This document shows, piece after piece, positions 9,712-21,883 of a DNA stretch of 64,000 nucleotides. The notes beneath the pieces are model-generated. The model was given only the letters and a program-made list of their open reading frames with translations. It made no database searches and had not been told where the DNA came from. Each line of letters starts with the position of its first letter. Within the stretch, counting starts at the first letter, position 1. The DNA lies in the NCBI GenBank assembly GCA_963995505.1, contig OZ023185.1:20099691-20163690 (forward strand). Direction: 5' to 3'. The DNA is from Hypericum androsaemum. Taxonomy: Eukaryota; Streptophyta; Magnoliopsida; Malpighiales; Hypericaceae. Made by a program: the position numbers and the translations under genes.

Positions 9712-10250
9712 TGCTGCTAGTATGTCCGCTGAAGTCGAATGAATGTTGCCCGTTTCCTTTTGTAACATCCTTACTCCACTTCTCATTAAAGGGTCGATTT
9801 TATTTAACTTATTACACCTATCAGAATTTAAAATTCCCAGTTTATTGTGATTGATATTTGGAAATTGAACGTCGATGGTTATGGAAAAAAAACTCCGCAA
9901 TATTCCCAAAATTTTAGATAGAACTGTATTTGTAGAGCATTTAATGTCGTAATTCTCTAGAAGTATATTTATAATTGTTGGATCTGGTTGATTCTACATG
10001 TCCATTGATATATATATATATATATACTCTACTCAACTCTTATTACACTTCTAATCAGAATAAGACAATGAACTATCATGTGAACATACTCTACACAGCT
10101 CATAAAATATGAACTTTCATCATGTTATGTTTGAAAATATAACATCTAAATACGAAATATTAATTGTTGTACCAGGAATCGTCCTCTATATAAAAGACCT
10201 CTCATTCTCTTGTAAAACTAGAGTGCAAGTGAGAGATTTCAGACATTTAG

Positions 10251-10296
<46 letters not shown>

Positions 10297-10908
10297 ACAC
10301 ATTCCACTACTAGTCAAAAGAAGACAATAAACTTCAATTCTCCGAGCAAGTAGACATAGTCAACTAACAAAAATCAGCTCATACTCCATTATCAATCAAA
10401 AGATGACATCGAGCTATCAATCCAAAGAGTTAGTTGACATACTCCACTACCAGAAGTCAGGTCAGAAAGCATTAAATTGCATCATGATATCTTTAAATAT
10501 ATAACATATAAATAATAAATATTACATGTCATACTTGTGATATCTGTAAAAATATAACAACCAAATACTAAATATTACATGTCGTACATAGATTATCCTC
10601 TAAACAAAGGATCTCTCTCCCCCTTTAAAAAATCAGAGAGCCAGTGGGAGACTAAAGACTTTCAGAAAAGTTTGAAAAGAACCTTGTGAAAGAGATCCTA
10701 GACTAGATATTAAATCTCTACTCTGCTTGAGTAATCCTCTGTATCTTCTACGTTCTCTGATTTGCTTTACAAGCCTTTGTTGCAAAATGTCTTTTTTTTA
10801 TTCTTCCTTTGTAATTTCTTCATCGTTGGTTTTTGATGCAATAATTTTCCTAGGATCACTTGTAGAGCATCTCATTCCCATATAATATATTCGTATCTAA
10901 ATGTTTTT
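9712..10908. other. Intergenic AT-rich region
   Basis: No gene is supported. Several diffuse repeated phrases occur (AACATCTAAATACGAAATATTA near 10141, ATAACATATAAATAATAAATATTAC near 10501, AACAACCAAATACTAAATATTAC near 10556; TAGACAT and CATACTCCA motifs), suggesting an old degraded repeat. TA dinucleotide runs are annotated separately. Confidence 0.45.
10253..10292. repeat. (TA)n microsatellite
   Basis: About 20 TA units; a shorter TA run lies at about 10010-10026. Confidence 0.9.
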
Positions 10909-11346
10909 GAAAAAAGTACATTTTACCTACCTGTGGTTTCACCGATTTCGCATTTAGGCCGTGTGGTTTCAATTTGGTAATTCGGTCCGTGTGCTTTCCA
11001 ATCTTTTATAGTATACGGTCCACTCCGGATGACGGGGATAAAAATATCCACGTGGCTTATCACGTAGGCTAATACGACATCGTTTTATTGCCACGTGGCA
11101 AGGTGACAGGGTAAATTTTTTTACTCGAACTTACTCAAAACGACGTCGTTTTATGGGCAAATTACAAAATTAGTCCCAATTATTTTTATCGAATCACCTT
11201 GCCACGTGGACATTTTATCTCCATCATCCAGAGTGGACCGTATACTATAAAAGATTGAAAAGCACAGGGACTGAATTACCAAATTGAAATCACACAGCCT
11301 GAACGCGAAATTGGTAAAACTACAAGTAGGTAAAATGTACTTTTTC
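10909..11346. mobile_element. Small MULE-like inverted-repeat element (MITE)
   Basis: Arms of about 145 bp begin GAAAAAAGTACATTTTACCT (10909) and GAAAAAGTACATTTTACCTA (complement of 11346). They stay alignable through ACCAATTTCGC, CTTTTATAGTATACGGTCCA and CACGTGG. The CTGTGGTTT phrase links it to the GGGAAAAGTCC family. Flanking 9-mers (AATGTTTTT, TATTTTTTT) are only loosely similar, so the target duplication is not proven. Confidence 0.75.
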
Positions 11347-12340
11347 TATTTTTTTGTTACAAGCCAGATTTAAAATCTGATTACTCGTATTTAAATGTCT
11401 ATGAACTTGCATTAGCACGTGTTACATACCATAAAATCAAGCTTGTTATATGTTATTTTTGCCTTAGTGTTCAACCTGCAGAGTGATGGCATATGATGAT
11501 TGCTATAATAATGATTTCTAAAACTATGACAATTGCGAGTATCAAGAATCCAATTGTTAGATACGCAACAGGACAGAGGAAACATACAACTCTGCTCCTA
11601 TCAACTCTGCATGCATCTTCAATAAGAATCTGGTCTATTCCGTTCGTCGTCGATCACCAGAAAATGGACACTCGGATGGCAAACATAATCTTCCCGTTCG
11701 ACTAACATTTGCAGCCCCTGACATGCAAAGAGCGACGCAGTTTGCAGGCATGAGTTTGAAACTTGCAGCTGCTACAATCTTTTTCAACCAAGTGCCCAGG
11801 AAGATTAGTTTACCCCAATCAGTTAATGCTATGTATGCTCTGCGGGCCTCCCAATTCATATAACACAATTCTGTGCAGTTCAGGGAGATGCAGAAGGGAG
11901 TGGAAATAATCTAGGAATCATGAAGACTAATTCGAAAAGGTAGCAGCAGGCACAAGAATGTTGATTGGCATGCCGAGTTCTGCTCGCTCATAGCAGCCTC
12001 GTCAATTTGGTTTACAAAAGCATCTTCCTCTGAATTTGATCATATGTTGCACCAATGACTTATGTCATGGAGCTAAACCAGGAACCCAGAAGCAAAATCT
12101 TGATATGCACCCAACATCTGAGGACTTGTTTTTCTTGTGATAGTGATGGGCTCAGTCCCTGGCCATTTCTTCCCAGATGATTTCCTTATTAGACGCATTT
12201 AAAGTCAACAAGTTATGCATAAGCACACTTCTCCAGGCATAGCCTCTTGCAACATGCATCAATGGAGCATTTCAGAAAAGTGGAGCAGAGAGCACCTCTA
12301 TTGTTTATGCAATAGCTTCAAGGATTGCCGAAAACTCCTG
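11347..12340. other. 3' flank of the PHD-GNAT gene
   Basis: No coding region supported; short ORFs at 11493-11705 and 11635-11868 resemble nothing. The part nearest 12340 is probably the 3' UTR of the minus-strand gene. Confidence 0.4.
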
Positions 12341-15300
12341 TCAGGCACTCACAGCACAGCAAAAACCATTATCAGGTAAACTAGGAGTGCTTTCATCATC
12401 TTCATGTTTTGCTCGAGAAACAGATATGCTACAAGAGACTCCTTTTCTATCGCTTGCATCACAACTAAGCCCACCTTCAAACGATAATAGATCCCTTTGA
12501 TCATGATATTTCACCTCAGCAACCCAATCTTCATCAGCATGTGAACCATCTTCAGCCACAAATACAGAACTATGATCATCCTGTTCTGCTTCAGGAACAG
12601 ATATAGAGGTAGAATCCAGTTCTCCTTCACCTGCACCAATGGTACCACAATCTTTAGGCATGCATGACTTAGTCCGATCAGGATGCTTCGCTTCAGGGAA
12701 AGAAGCCATGTGGAGATTGTAGTCCGTATTGGAGGCATTGTCAGCATTTGGCACAGAAAAGGTACCAGCACTTGTTTCATCATCATTCATAGAGAAATTT
12801 TCAGCAGGTGCTTTATTTTGGGAAGATGGAGTATCAACACACGATTGGTCAATCATCATGGAATCTATTTTCTTACAGTGTGATGTGATCATCTGAAAAT
12901 CAGTACTATCAGAGGGGGAACAATTCACAATTGATGCATCTCTGTCATCAAATCGAGAAGATTGACAACGATTGCTGGCAGGAGCAACCAACTCCATTTT
13001 CATCTCCTCTTGTCCAACAGCAAGCAGGTCGCAGGTCAGTGAAAATGTCTGGCCAGAAGCAGAAGTGAGTGGCAGAACCTCAGGTTCGGAATCAGCACTC
13101 ACGTTGCCCTCGACCTTTCATTCAGAAGAACCATCAAGAGAACCGCTCAAAGCATACATATCATTCGCTGGGGGAACATCAAGGCATTGAGAACTGGTAT
13201 CATTCTCAGTCTTGACACAGCAAGCCTCTGAGTTAACATTATCTAAGATAACATGCTGTGATTTATCCTCACCACCCTGTTTCTTCATATCACTTGTATC
13301 CAATGTGCAGTTTTCACTTTCTACTTCAGACCCAAACATCTCATCTTTTTTCAATGCATCTGCAAAATTGCTGACCGAGGATGAATCAATATGAGGAATA
13401 TCAGCATGACTAGATCCAGAGTATTTAGTGCCTATTTATGAATCTGCATTATCATGATGTACAGATTCTGCACCTGCACCCTGGGAGTCATATTCAACAA
13501 GTGTTATAGCTACCTCATTCTTAATAGCTTGACCAGATTCTATCACTTTGCTACCTACAGCAGAGATGAAACATTTAGAGAATGAATGCACCAGAAACAG
13601 TAATCGATGTCTATGCATTTAAACGAACCTATACTGAGACCTTCATCTTTCTCTAACTGGCAAAACTGTTTCTCCAACATATCAACACCAGGGAAGACTA
13701 ACATATTTGTAGACTTCACCTCTTGCTTTAATGAATTATCAAGGGTAGTAAAACCAAAAAATCCGATCCATGTACTCATCAGCTCTGATATAGCCGGGAT
13801 GACCAGTCTCTCAACCTTAAAGGAGGACAGTACCTGAAGCCAAAAATTATCAATTGCATGTAGAGGGATAAGGCAGAAAAGCCAGATTGAACTAGGGCAA
13901 AGAAATAGCAAGTGTTTCAATAACGAAATCTACTAGCTTAAAGCATCTGTATGCATAGATTAATTTTCATCACTTACTGATTCAATGGCACCAAAAAGCC
14001 GGCGACACATCCCTTGGCGCCTATATACATGACGAGTTCCAATGAATGGCATTTCTGCCAACCAAGTCCCATGAAACATAATAAAGATCAATTAAACGTG
14101 TCAAGATACAATAATATACTATCCCAAAAGCACAAGTGTCAAGTTCTTCAAGTAACAACCAATAATTATCAGAAAAAAATCTTCTCTAATAAAACCGAGA
14201 ATGTCACAGAAATCAGGCATTGGCATATGTACAGTGGACAAGATAAGGTCGTCAAACAAAGTTATTCAGAACATAATACAGAAAGACATCATTTGGATCC
14301 CAAACTCCCTTATGTTTCACGAATTTCCAGGAGAGAACTTATATTCAACTTTTAAACCATAAAGTACAACCATAAAGACATCATTTGGACCACAAACTCC
14401 CTTGCATTTTCACAAAGTTCCAGCAAAGAACTTATAATTAACTTATAAACCATCAGCTACAACCAGTGATCAAATATTGTAAATTCAGTAACCAAAATAT
14501 TCTCCTTCGTATAGATTTGGCAGCAAGTGCATTTATGCTAGAAAATTTCCCTCGTCTATTACCGTTATTGGCAGCAGACCAAGTTGAACAGAGTACAGAA
14601 TTAGAAGGAAAACAAAACTAGCTTCATACCTTATTGATGCAGCAGAAATTAGCTCATCATTCCTTTCCAAAATAACAGCGTAAAAGCCACCATAGTTCAG
14701 CCTATTGAAATTTGATCTGAAAATAACAAGTATTGAAGTGACAACGAACATGGTAAAGCTAGGCAAGGTCACAATTTATCAATGAAAAATACTTCATATT
14801 TCAAAATCCAATATGGCACAATTTTTTAATGGGAAGCAATTGTAGAGAGCCACATGGAGATGTCAAATTAGACCAGCAAGGATTTGAATAAGTACAGAAT
14901 ACAAACGTACAACCAAGTATGACAGCAGCATAGATTCCACAGATGACAGGTAAGAATCACTTTCAACGTAGAACATTTTGCATGCAGAGATAAAATAGCA
15001 ACAGGCACACCATTGATAAAAATCTATTTCAAAACTAGAGGTTTTAGAAATGGTAAGAGTATTGACGCTTCAAAGGAGCGAGTGTGCAAACCATTGATTT
15101 TCTTAAGTTAGTATTACTCAGACACGATGTTAAGAGTTGAGAAATAGAATTCAAACCATTTAGCAGGTATAGTGAACAATATAACACAGTAAGCACACCA
15201 TCCGCAATGAAAAAGCTCACCCGAAATTGTACAGAACATTACAAATTATGTTGATCCCACTCCTACGGTCAACAATGGGCAAGAAACACTCATCCATAAC

Positions 15301-18300
15301 AGATAAAGCAACAGCCAGCTTCAAATTAGATTCTACTCTCTGAGGAAGTCCAACATCAGTTGCCTCTGTGCCTATTTATGTTCTATGAATCAATGACCAT
15401 GAAAATCCTCCCTCAAGCTCATGTTTAACCCAAATATGCCTCTGCAACTGATCAAAAAGCTGCGAAAAGCATTTCTACGTTAGAAAAACACAACTCAAAA
15501 CAAGAAATTTGGTTATTTTAGAAAGGAAGGGACATTGTTTTCAGTATGAGAAATAGTTATATCAGATAAAGCACCAACGCTGGCATCCATGTACAACATC
15601 AGCAAACAACATTAAATCAGCAACATCCATGAATGACATACAGCAGTACCATAATACCAGGACGATAGGGGCTTATATTAACTACCATATTACATTCCTT
15701 TCTGCAAGAACTCTACTAGACCAAAGGAAATGAACCATCATTATGATCCAACAGGCAAGAGCAATCACGTAGTCATGGAGTAAAATCTACTACCAGTCCC
15801 TACCAGCACAAAAAATCTTGGAAAAATATCTACTCAGGCATACTGTGTAAGCAAATCCCTCTCAAAAGGTTCAATTGTTCCCTTATAAATATCAAAGAAT
15901 CTGAGATACGGAATGACAAAGGCGTTTAATAATTAGAAAGCTGAGATTTCTTGCTTGGTCTTGAACCAAACAGATCTTAATTTTTCAACAGATCATATCA
16001 GAAATATGATATATTCACCGATCATGTTCATGCATGGTAGAACAGTGGACAAATATTGATCCTTGATAAGTATCAGTTTGGAGAGCATATATAGAAGAGG
16101 ACAAAGTTGGAATGTCAGTATTGAAAATAATAAACAAAGCTATTTTGATGCAGATCCAAAGGCACTTAACTTTTTAAGTCAAGTGTATTATAAATCTCAA
16201 CTTTGTATTATAAGAAGAAAATGTATCAAAATATGGATATTTGCATTAACTGTTGGGTCATCCAACATGACAGAGACAAGAAATATTCACCCCAGTAATT
16301 TGTGCTTTAACTAACAAGTCAGGAAGACATATACCTCTCGACAGTTTCTTCCACAAAAACAAGCAATTGAGGAACCAGCGTCAACAGAAAGATCATCATT
16401 CTCCAGAGCACATGCTTTATGATCTGAGGAAAAAAAAGAGTTGTTTCTCACCCACAACCTAGGAAGATAAAAAGGGAAAAGAGTTATGTGATAAGCTCAA
16501 ACCTAAAAAGATAAAGGCTCGTACATTTTTTCGCACAAAGCTTGCAGGTAAAAATTGGTGAAATTGTTGTATCATCTTCTTCTACAAGATTCTGACCAGG
16601 TACCCTGCAAAATTTACAAGTGCAGTTTGGGCAATGCCAATCATTAGGTGGAAGCATCTGTCACCAGAAAAAAGGTTAAGTTCAATAAATATAGCAAGAA
16701 GAAATGACATTACAAGATTTTGAACTCCTACACAAATGGACATTGCTAAAGCTTTCTCAAGTTACGTCAATCAAAGAACAATTATCAAAAGTTAGAGAAA
16801 CCAGGATTATACAACTTCCTTGGCCAAATCAAGCTTATAGAAACAAACTTTCAAAACATTTTTACTAATTTTGTAAACGAACAACAACCAAAATGTGCTT
16901 TGTGCCTCAAAGACCATTCTGACAATTACATCCAGGTACCAAATTCTGAAGTTTTGCAGATGGCCGCACACAGTGGAGAGTTCTGCTGACTTCAAAAGAA
17001 ATGCAGAAAGGAATTGTACAGTCTTAACATATTTTTGCTAAACTCCATACTCTAAACAGGCAGTGTCACAATAAGAGGGTTGTTAACCCTGATTGGGTAG
17101 GTGTGACAGCATCAAGGACAACAAGTTGTGACAAATAGTAGTGCATGATGAGTAATACATTCACAATGTCTGCAGCCAGGAAATATCATATGAACAAAGG
17201 TAGTCTGGCTTACCTCAATGTCAAGGCAGCTTAAATGAAATGTTGATGGGCAACCATCACAACATATCAAATCTCCACCATCACCACAAATGCCACATGC
17301 ATCATCATTCGGATCACCGCCGTCAACGTCCATCATGTGAAAAGCTATCTTCTCGACAGACTTTTGGCAGTTCCAAGCATCAACCTGGCACTCCATAAGA
17401 GAAACATCGGACTCGAGGCATATATTCTGAAATGGTTGGCGCAGCTTACTGCCGGCGTGAATCTCGAATTTTGAAACTGTGAGAATCTTACTACAACAAC
17501 CACAGTGAATGCCTTCGCGTGTAATCCAGCCTTCCAGCATTACTTTTGTGCATCGGCGATTCATGTAGAGCACCTTTTGGCTCAACTGCACGGTTCCACA
17601 ATCAATCAACCATGAAAGTAGGGTTCTCTTTCCAGTAAAAGAAACAAAACCATCATCCTCTGAATCTTTGACCCACTGCTGAGCCCCGTACCAACAATGT
17701 GCATCGGCCAAGTTTTTTAGTTTTTCTTCCTTGGTGAGAAATAGATTTCTCAGAACCATCAGAAATGTTTCTACTAGAAATCTGACCTTTTGAGTTGACA
17801 CTCGCTGAATTGGCACCCTTTGTTCTACTTCTTAATGTCTTACCACCCACCTTTATGAAAGAGCTAAGTTTCTCCCCACGACTACTGCTATCCATACTCT
17901 CCTCATCATGCATGCTACTAGAGTACCTTCTCCCAAGGGTTGTTTGTACATAGTTTCCATCTCTCTTCTTTTTCTTTTCCTTGTCCATCTTCTTCTTGGT
18001 ATTCCTTGTTAGTTGATTGAGAAGCTCATCTGGTAACGGTGCAAACAGAGAGTCATCATCGGCCAATTTAGCATTTTCTTCGACGTCATTTAATTGCTTT
18101 AGAAGTGCATCATATGCCTTTGTAATTGACCAATAAGCAGTTCCAGAAGGGTTTATATAAATAGCATATAGGTAGTCTCTATTCCTCCTGGGTCTATAGT
18201 CTATGGTCCAGCCAGCATCCAATAGCATCTGCCTTATTTTTTCACAAACCTTTTGCTTTTCAGTACCAATACCACGCTTAACTTTCCCGTCGCTTCCCTT

Positions 18301-19286
18301 TGTTGGAAGGGGTTAATTTGATGTGGACTTCCCAGTCCCCTTACTGGTCCCCTTCACATCACTATCAACTTCTTCACCTTTCTGCCTCAACTTCAACAAT
18401 GTGTCGCTATCTTCCGAATCTGTGTCCCGGACCTTAATCTTCTTGCTCGGCATTGGTTTCTTGGAAGAATTGGGAGCTTCAGCATTGGCCAACTTCACCG
18501 GCGCGGCCCTGTGCTCTAAATCGTGTTTCCTAGTCTTGCCATTCTTCAGTGGCAGGGATTCTGATAACTCCAAGGGCCTTCTAACTACCCCAGAAAATGA
18601 GCACCCTTTATCCATAGTTCTAGGTTCTGTCTGATCCCTCAGGCGATATGGACCATTTCTCTTGTAAGAATCCTCTGTCCTACTAGCCTTTATATCTACT
18701 ACATCTTCAAGCACACTCAAAGACCCACCACCACCACCACCATCATTCTTCTTCTTGTTCACCATCACCTTGAGCACACCATTTTTACCCTGGACCCGAA
18801 TGGGCTCACCAGAACCACAGTTATCCCGCAACAAGTTGATCAGGTGCTTTTCTACAGCACCACGTCTATTCGACCTCGTATCATACTCTCTCCCAATACC
18901 CACCGATCCGTGAAGTTCTGTCCTCCCATCCACCCGCTTCCTCCTCGCCACCTCCACATTGTCCCCATTATACTCGTCGAACTCAAACACATCCAACCTA
19001 GTCCTCTTCCTCTCACCCCCAACCAATCCCATCTCATCCTCACTCCTAACCCTCCCCCTAGATCGCCACTCAAACCATTACACCCCTGCCACGACCTCCT
19101 ACTCGGCAGCTCATCACTCGACCCGAACTCGTTGAACTCCTCCCTCTGCCTCTTTTTCCTCTTCTCCAAACCCGCTCCTTCCCCGCCGCCGCCTTCTTTC
19201 CTCCTCACGACTAAACAACCCGACGAGCTTCGGTTCTTCACCACATAAGCCGATGACGTGTCACCAGATCTCCTCCCCTCTTCCAT
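12341..19286 (-). pseudogene. PHD-finger / GNAT acetyltransferase (IDM1-like), eight exons, multiply disrupted
   Basis: Exons on the minus strand are 19286-17214, 16657-16525, 16433-16335, 15459-15221, 14716-14630, about 14077-13978, 13833-13629 and 13554-12341. The N-terminus (VKNRSSSGCLVV) and RKRTRLDVFEFDEY match the plant family of nuclear proteins with Tudor/MBD-like, PHD and GNAT domains (relatives of IDM1/ROS4, a histone acetyltransferase in active DNA demethylation). The next domain reads MLLDAGWTIDYRPRRNRDY. The PHD finger is [21 protein letters not shown]; the GNAT core is [41 protein letters not shown] and LVIPAISELMSTW. Against function, in-frame stops lie at 18313-18315, 15376-15378, 13436-13438 and 13118-13120. 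One-base frameshifts lie in G-runs at about 19054-19058 and 17684-17687. The acceptor before the FHGT exon lacks AG. The two homopolymer shifts could be sequence errors, but the substitutions to stops could not. Confidence 0.85.
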
Positions 19287-19859
19287 ATTCTCTCATTCCA
19301 CCCCCAGCCCTAACCCCCAAACAAGCAAGAAAAAAAAAACCTAAATCCCTCCAATTCCCTACCACACCATCCAATCGAGCTATATATTCACCAGATTTGA
19401 CGCTAAAAGAATGTACCTCTCAACGGCGTCACCTAATGGACTGATGACGTAAGAGAGATATGGAGAGGGAGATAGAATTGGCTTAGACTACCCACATCAG
19501 CAACCCATCCAATCCAGGTCACGGAATAAATTATTAATTTCTCTCTCTTCCATACCCAATTCCTACCCAATCCAATCCACTTACATATTTTCTACCCACA
19601 TCAGCAACCCAGTTCACAGAATAAATTATTAATTTTTCTCTCATCCACATATTATCTACTCTGATTTATTTAGATTAAAATTATATATTACGAAAATAAT
19701 TATGTTTTCAATAACACGATTAAATATTGTGATTAAGTCATAAAATTACAAAAGTAAAAATTGAAATACTAAATTAGATAAAAATAATTTAAGGTACAAA
19801 TGATAAATTACGAATATGAAGTTTTCATATTACAAATACAGGAATTTCAAATTACATAA

Positions 19860-21197
19860 TTAATTATCGTTTCCAAACTTTTGCCAAATATGCTCAATTA
19901 TATCACTTTTCAAAGCGTTATGAGCTTCTCTATTGCGAAGTTGTTCTCTAGCAGTCATGTAGGTGGATAGATTTCCGATGCGTTCAGTAGAGAACTCAAA
20001 AGTTTCTTCATTGTCATCTTCATTACAGAATTCAGCCGGATCATGATAACGGAGATATGTGTCTCGTTCATCCTCTACTATCATATTGTGCAATATGATG
20101 CAAGCCTTCATAATTCTTCCCATTAACTCCTTGTCCCAAAGAAGGCATGGACGTCGAATGAATGCAAAACGAGCTTGTAGAACTCCAAATGCGCGTTCCA
20201 CGTCCTTCCTAGCAGCCTCTTGATGTTCAGCAAACAACTTGTGCTTTAAGGTTGAAGGAGATGTAATGGACTTGACAAAAGCAGCCCATGTGGGATATAT
20301 TCCATCAGTGAGATAATATGCCATATCATATTGTCGATTGTTGACGACATAACTCACTTTTGGTGCTCTACCTTCCAAGACATCACTGAAAACAGGAGAT
20401 CGTTCCAGTACATTAATATCATTGAGAGTACCTGGTGTTCCAAAGAAAGCATGCCATATCCATAAGTCATATGATGCAACTGCTTCCAGAATTATTGTAG
20501 CCTTTCCACTTCGTCCTGCATATTGCCCAGCCCATGCATTGGGACAATTTTTCCATTCCCAGTGCATACAATCAATACTACCTATCATACCTGGGAATCC
20601 ACGTTGTTCCCCAACGTAGAGTAGTCTTGCCAAATCTTGTGCGTTGGGCCTTCTCAGGTACTCATTTCCAAAGCAGGAAATTACACCATCTACGAACTTA
20701 ATGAGGGCTTGCCGTGTTGTAGATGCACCCATTCTCAGGTATTCATCAACGACATCAGTTGATGTTCCATAAGCTAACACTCTTATGGCTCCGGTACATT
20801 TCTGCATGCCTGTCAGACCAAGGGTACCTGCAGCATTTGTACGTTGTTGAAAATATACGTCATTGGCACTAACCGCCTCCACAATGCGAAGGAATAACGA
20901 TCTTTGCATCCGAAACCTTCTCCGGAAGACCTCAGCTGAATACGTTGGCTCGTCACCAAAATAGTCATTCATCAACCGCTCCTCACCAACTCTTCGTTCC
21001 CTATTGACATATCGCCTTCGCCTTGCCGGCGGTGGATCTCCAATGATCATACTAGGATTGACTATGAATGCATCCTCAAGTAAGTGATCAATTCGTCGAT
21101 TCTGTTCTCTTCTTCGTGCTTTCCATTCATCAACAACTCTAGTGAATGCATCACTATCACTTGAATCTGAATCTGATATATTTTCACTGTGAGACAT
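19860..21197 (-). CDS. PIF/Harbinger transposase (DDE_Tnp_4, HARBI1-like)
   Basis: An uninterrupted 445-residue ORF. The three catalytic acidic residues sit in recognisable blocks: IGSIDCMHWEWKNCP (first D, about residue 211), TLNDINVLERSPVF (second D, about 258) and KDVERAFGVLQARF (E, about 337). The stretch RRRFRMQRSLFLRIVEAV corresponds to the N-terminal helix-turn-helix-like region, and IRRPCLLWDKELM with ACIILHNMIVEDE to the conserved C-terminal part. The enzyme cuts and joins Harbinger ends but normally needs the accessory Myb-like protein for nuclear import and DNA binding. ATG 21197 is chosen as the first in-frame Met; it precedes an acidic Ser-rich leader usual in this family. Length equals intact family members, so the protein is potentially active. 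Confidence 0.93.
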   Translation of the reverse strand: MSHSENISDSDSSDSDAFTRVVDEWKARRREQNRRIDHLLEDAFIVNPSMIIGDPPPARRRRYVNRERRVGEERLMNDYFGDEPTYSAEVFRRRFRMQRSLFLRIVEAVSANDVYFQQRTNAAGTLGLTGMQKCTGAIRVLAYGTSTDVVDEYLRMGASTTRQALIKFVDGVISCFGNEYLRRPNAQDLARLLYVGEQRGFPGMIGSIDCMHWEWKNCPNAWAGQYAGRSGKATIILEAVASYDLWIWHAFFGTPGTLNDINVLERSPVFSDVLEGRAPKVSYVVNNRQYDMAYYLTDGIYPTWAAFVKSITSPSTLKHKLFAEHQEAARKDVERAFGVLQARFAFIRRPCLLWDKELMGRIMKACIILHNMIVEDERDTYLRYHDPAEFCNEDDNEETFEFSTERIGNLSTYMTAREQLRNREAHNALKSDIIEHIWQKFGNDN

Positions 21198-21269
21198 TTA
21201 TGAAGAGAATTATGGGTATGGGATGGATTTAAGTTTGTGATGGTCACCAATATATATAGAATAGATACG

Positions 21270-21880
21270 AGACAAATTACCATAATTGTGGGTGTGGGTG
21301 GATGACAAAGGTGAAGTGACAACACAATAGGTACGAGACAAATTACATTAATTGTGGGTGTGGGTGGATGACAAAGGTGAAGTGACAACACAATAGGTAC
21401 GAGACAAATTACATTAATTATGGGTGTGGGTGTGGGTGTGGGTGGATGACAAAGGTGAAGTGACAACACAATAGGTACGAGACAAATTACATTAATTGTG
21501 GGTGTGGGTGTGGGTGTGGGTGTGGGTGGATGACAAAGGTGAAGTGACAACACAATAGGTACGAGACAAATTACATTAATTGTGGGTGTGGGTGTGGGTG
21601 TGGGTGGATGACAAAGGTGAAGTGACAACACAATAGGTACGAGACAAATTACATTAATTGTGGGTGTGGGTGTGGGTGTGGGTGGATGACAAAGGTGAAG
21701 TGACAACACAATAGGTACGAGACAAATTACATTAATTGAAGAACACATTACAAGAAATGAAGAACAAATTACAATAATTGAAGAACACATTACATTAATT
21801 GAAGAACACATTACAAGAAATGAAGAACAAATTACAATAATTGAAGAACAAATTACAAGAAATGAAGAACAGATTACAAC
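21270..21880. repeat. Minisatellite between the two Harbinger genes
   Basis: Six copies of a unit of about 66-84 bp share the core GGATGACAAAGGTGAAGTGA and TACGAGACAAATTACATTAA and differ mainly in the number of GTGGGT hexamers. They run from about 21287 to 21735. A second shorter-period array with GAAGAACAAATTACA/GAAGAACACATTACA follows to about 21880. The array lies directly upstream of the transposase ATG. The ORF reading PTPTPT on the minus strand is a repeat artefact. Confidence 0.88.
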
Positions 21881-21883
21881 TAA

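Noticed and set aside
9610..9909. 99-aa minus-strand ORF
   Set aside because: It overlaps the U2 snRNA promoter and RNA; no protein similarity.
21062..21811. 249-aa ORF with PTPTPT repeats
   Set aside because: It is a translation of the Harbinger minisatellite with sequence-identical DNA units; it ends inside the transposase in another frame.
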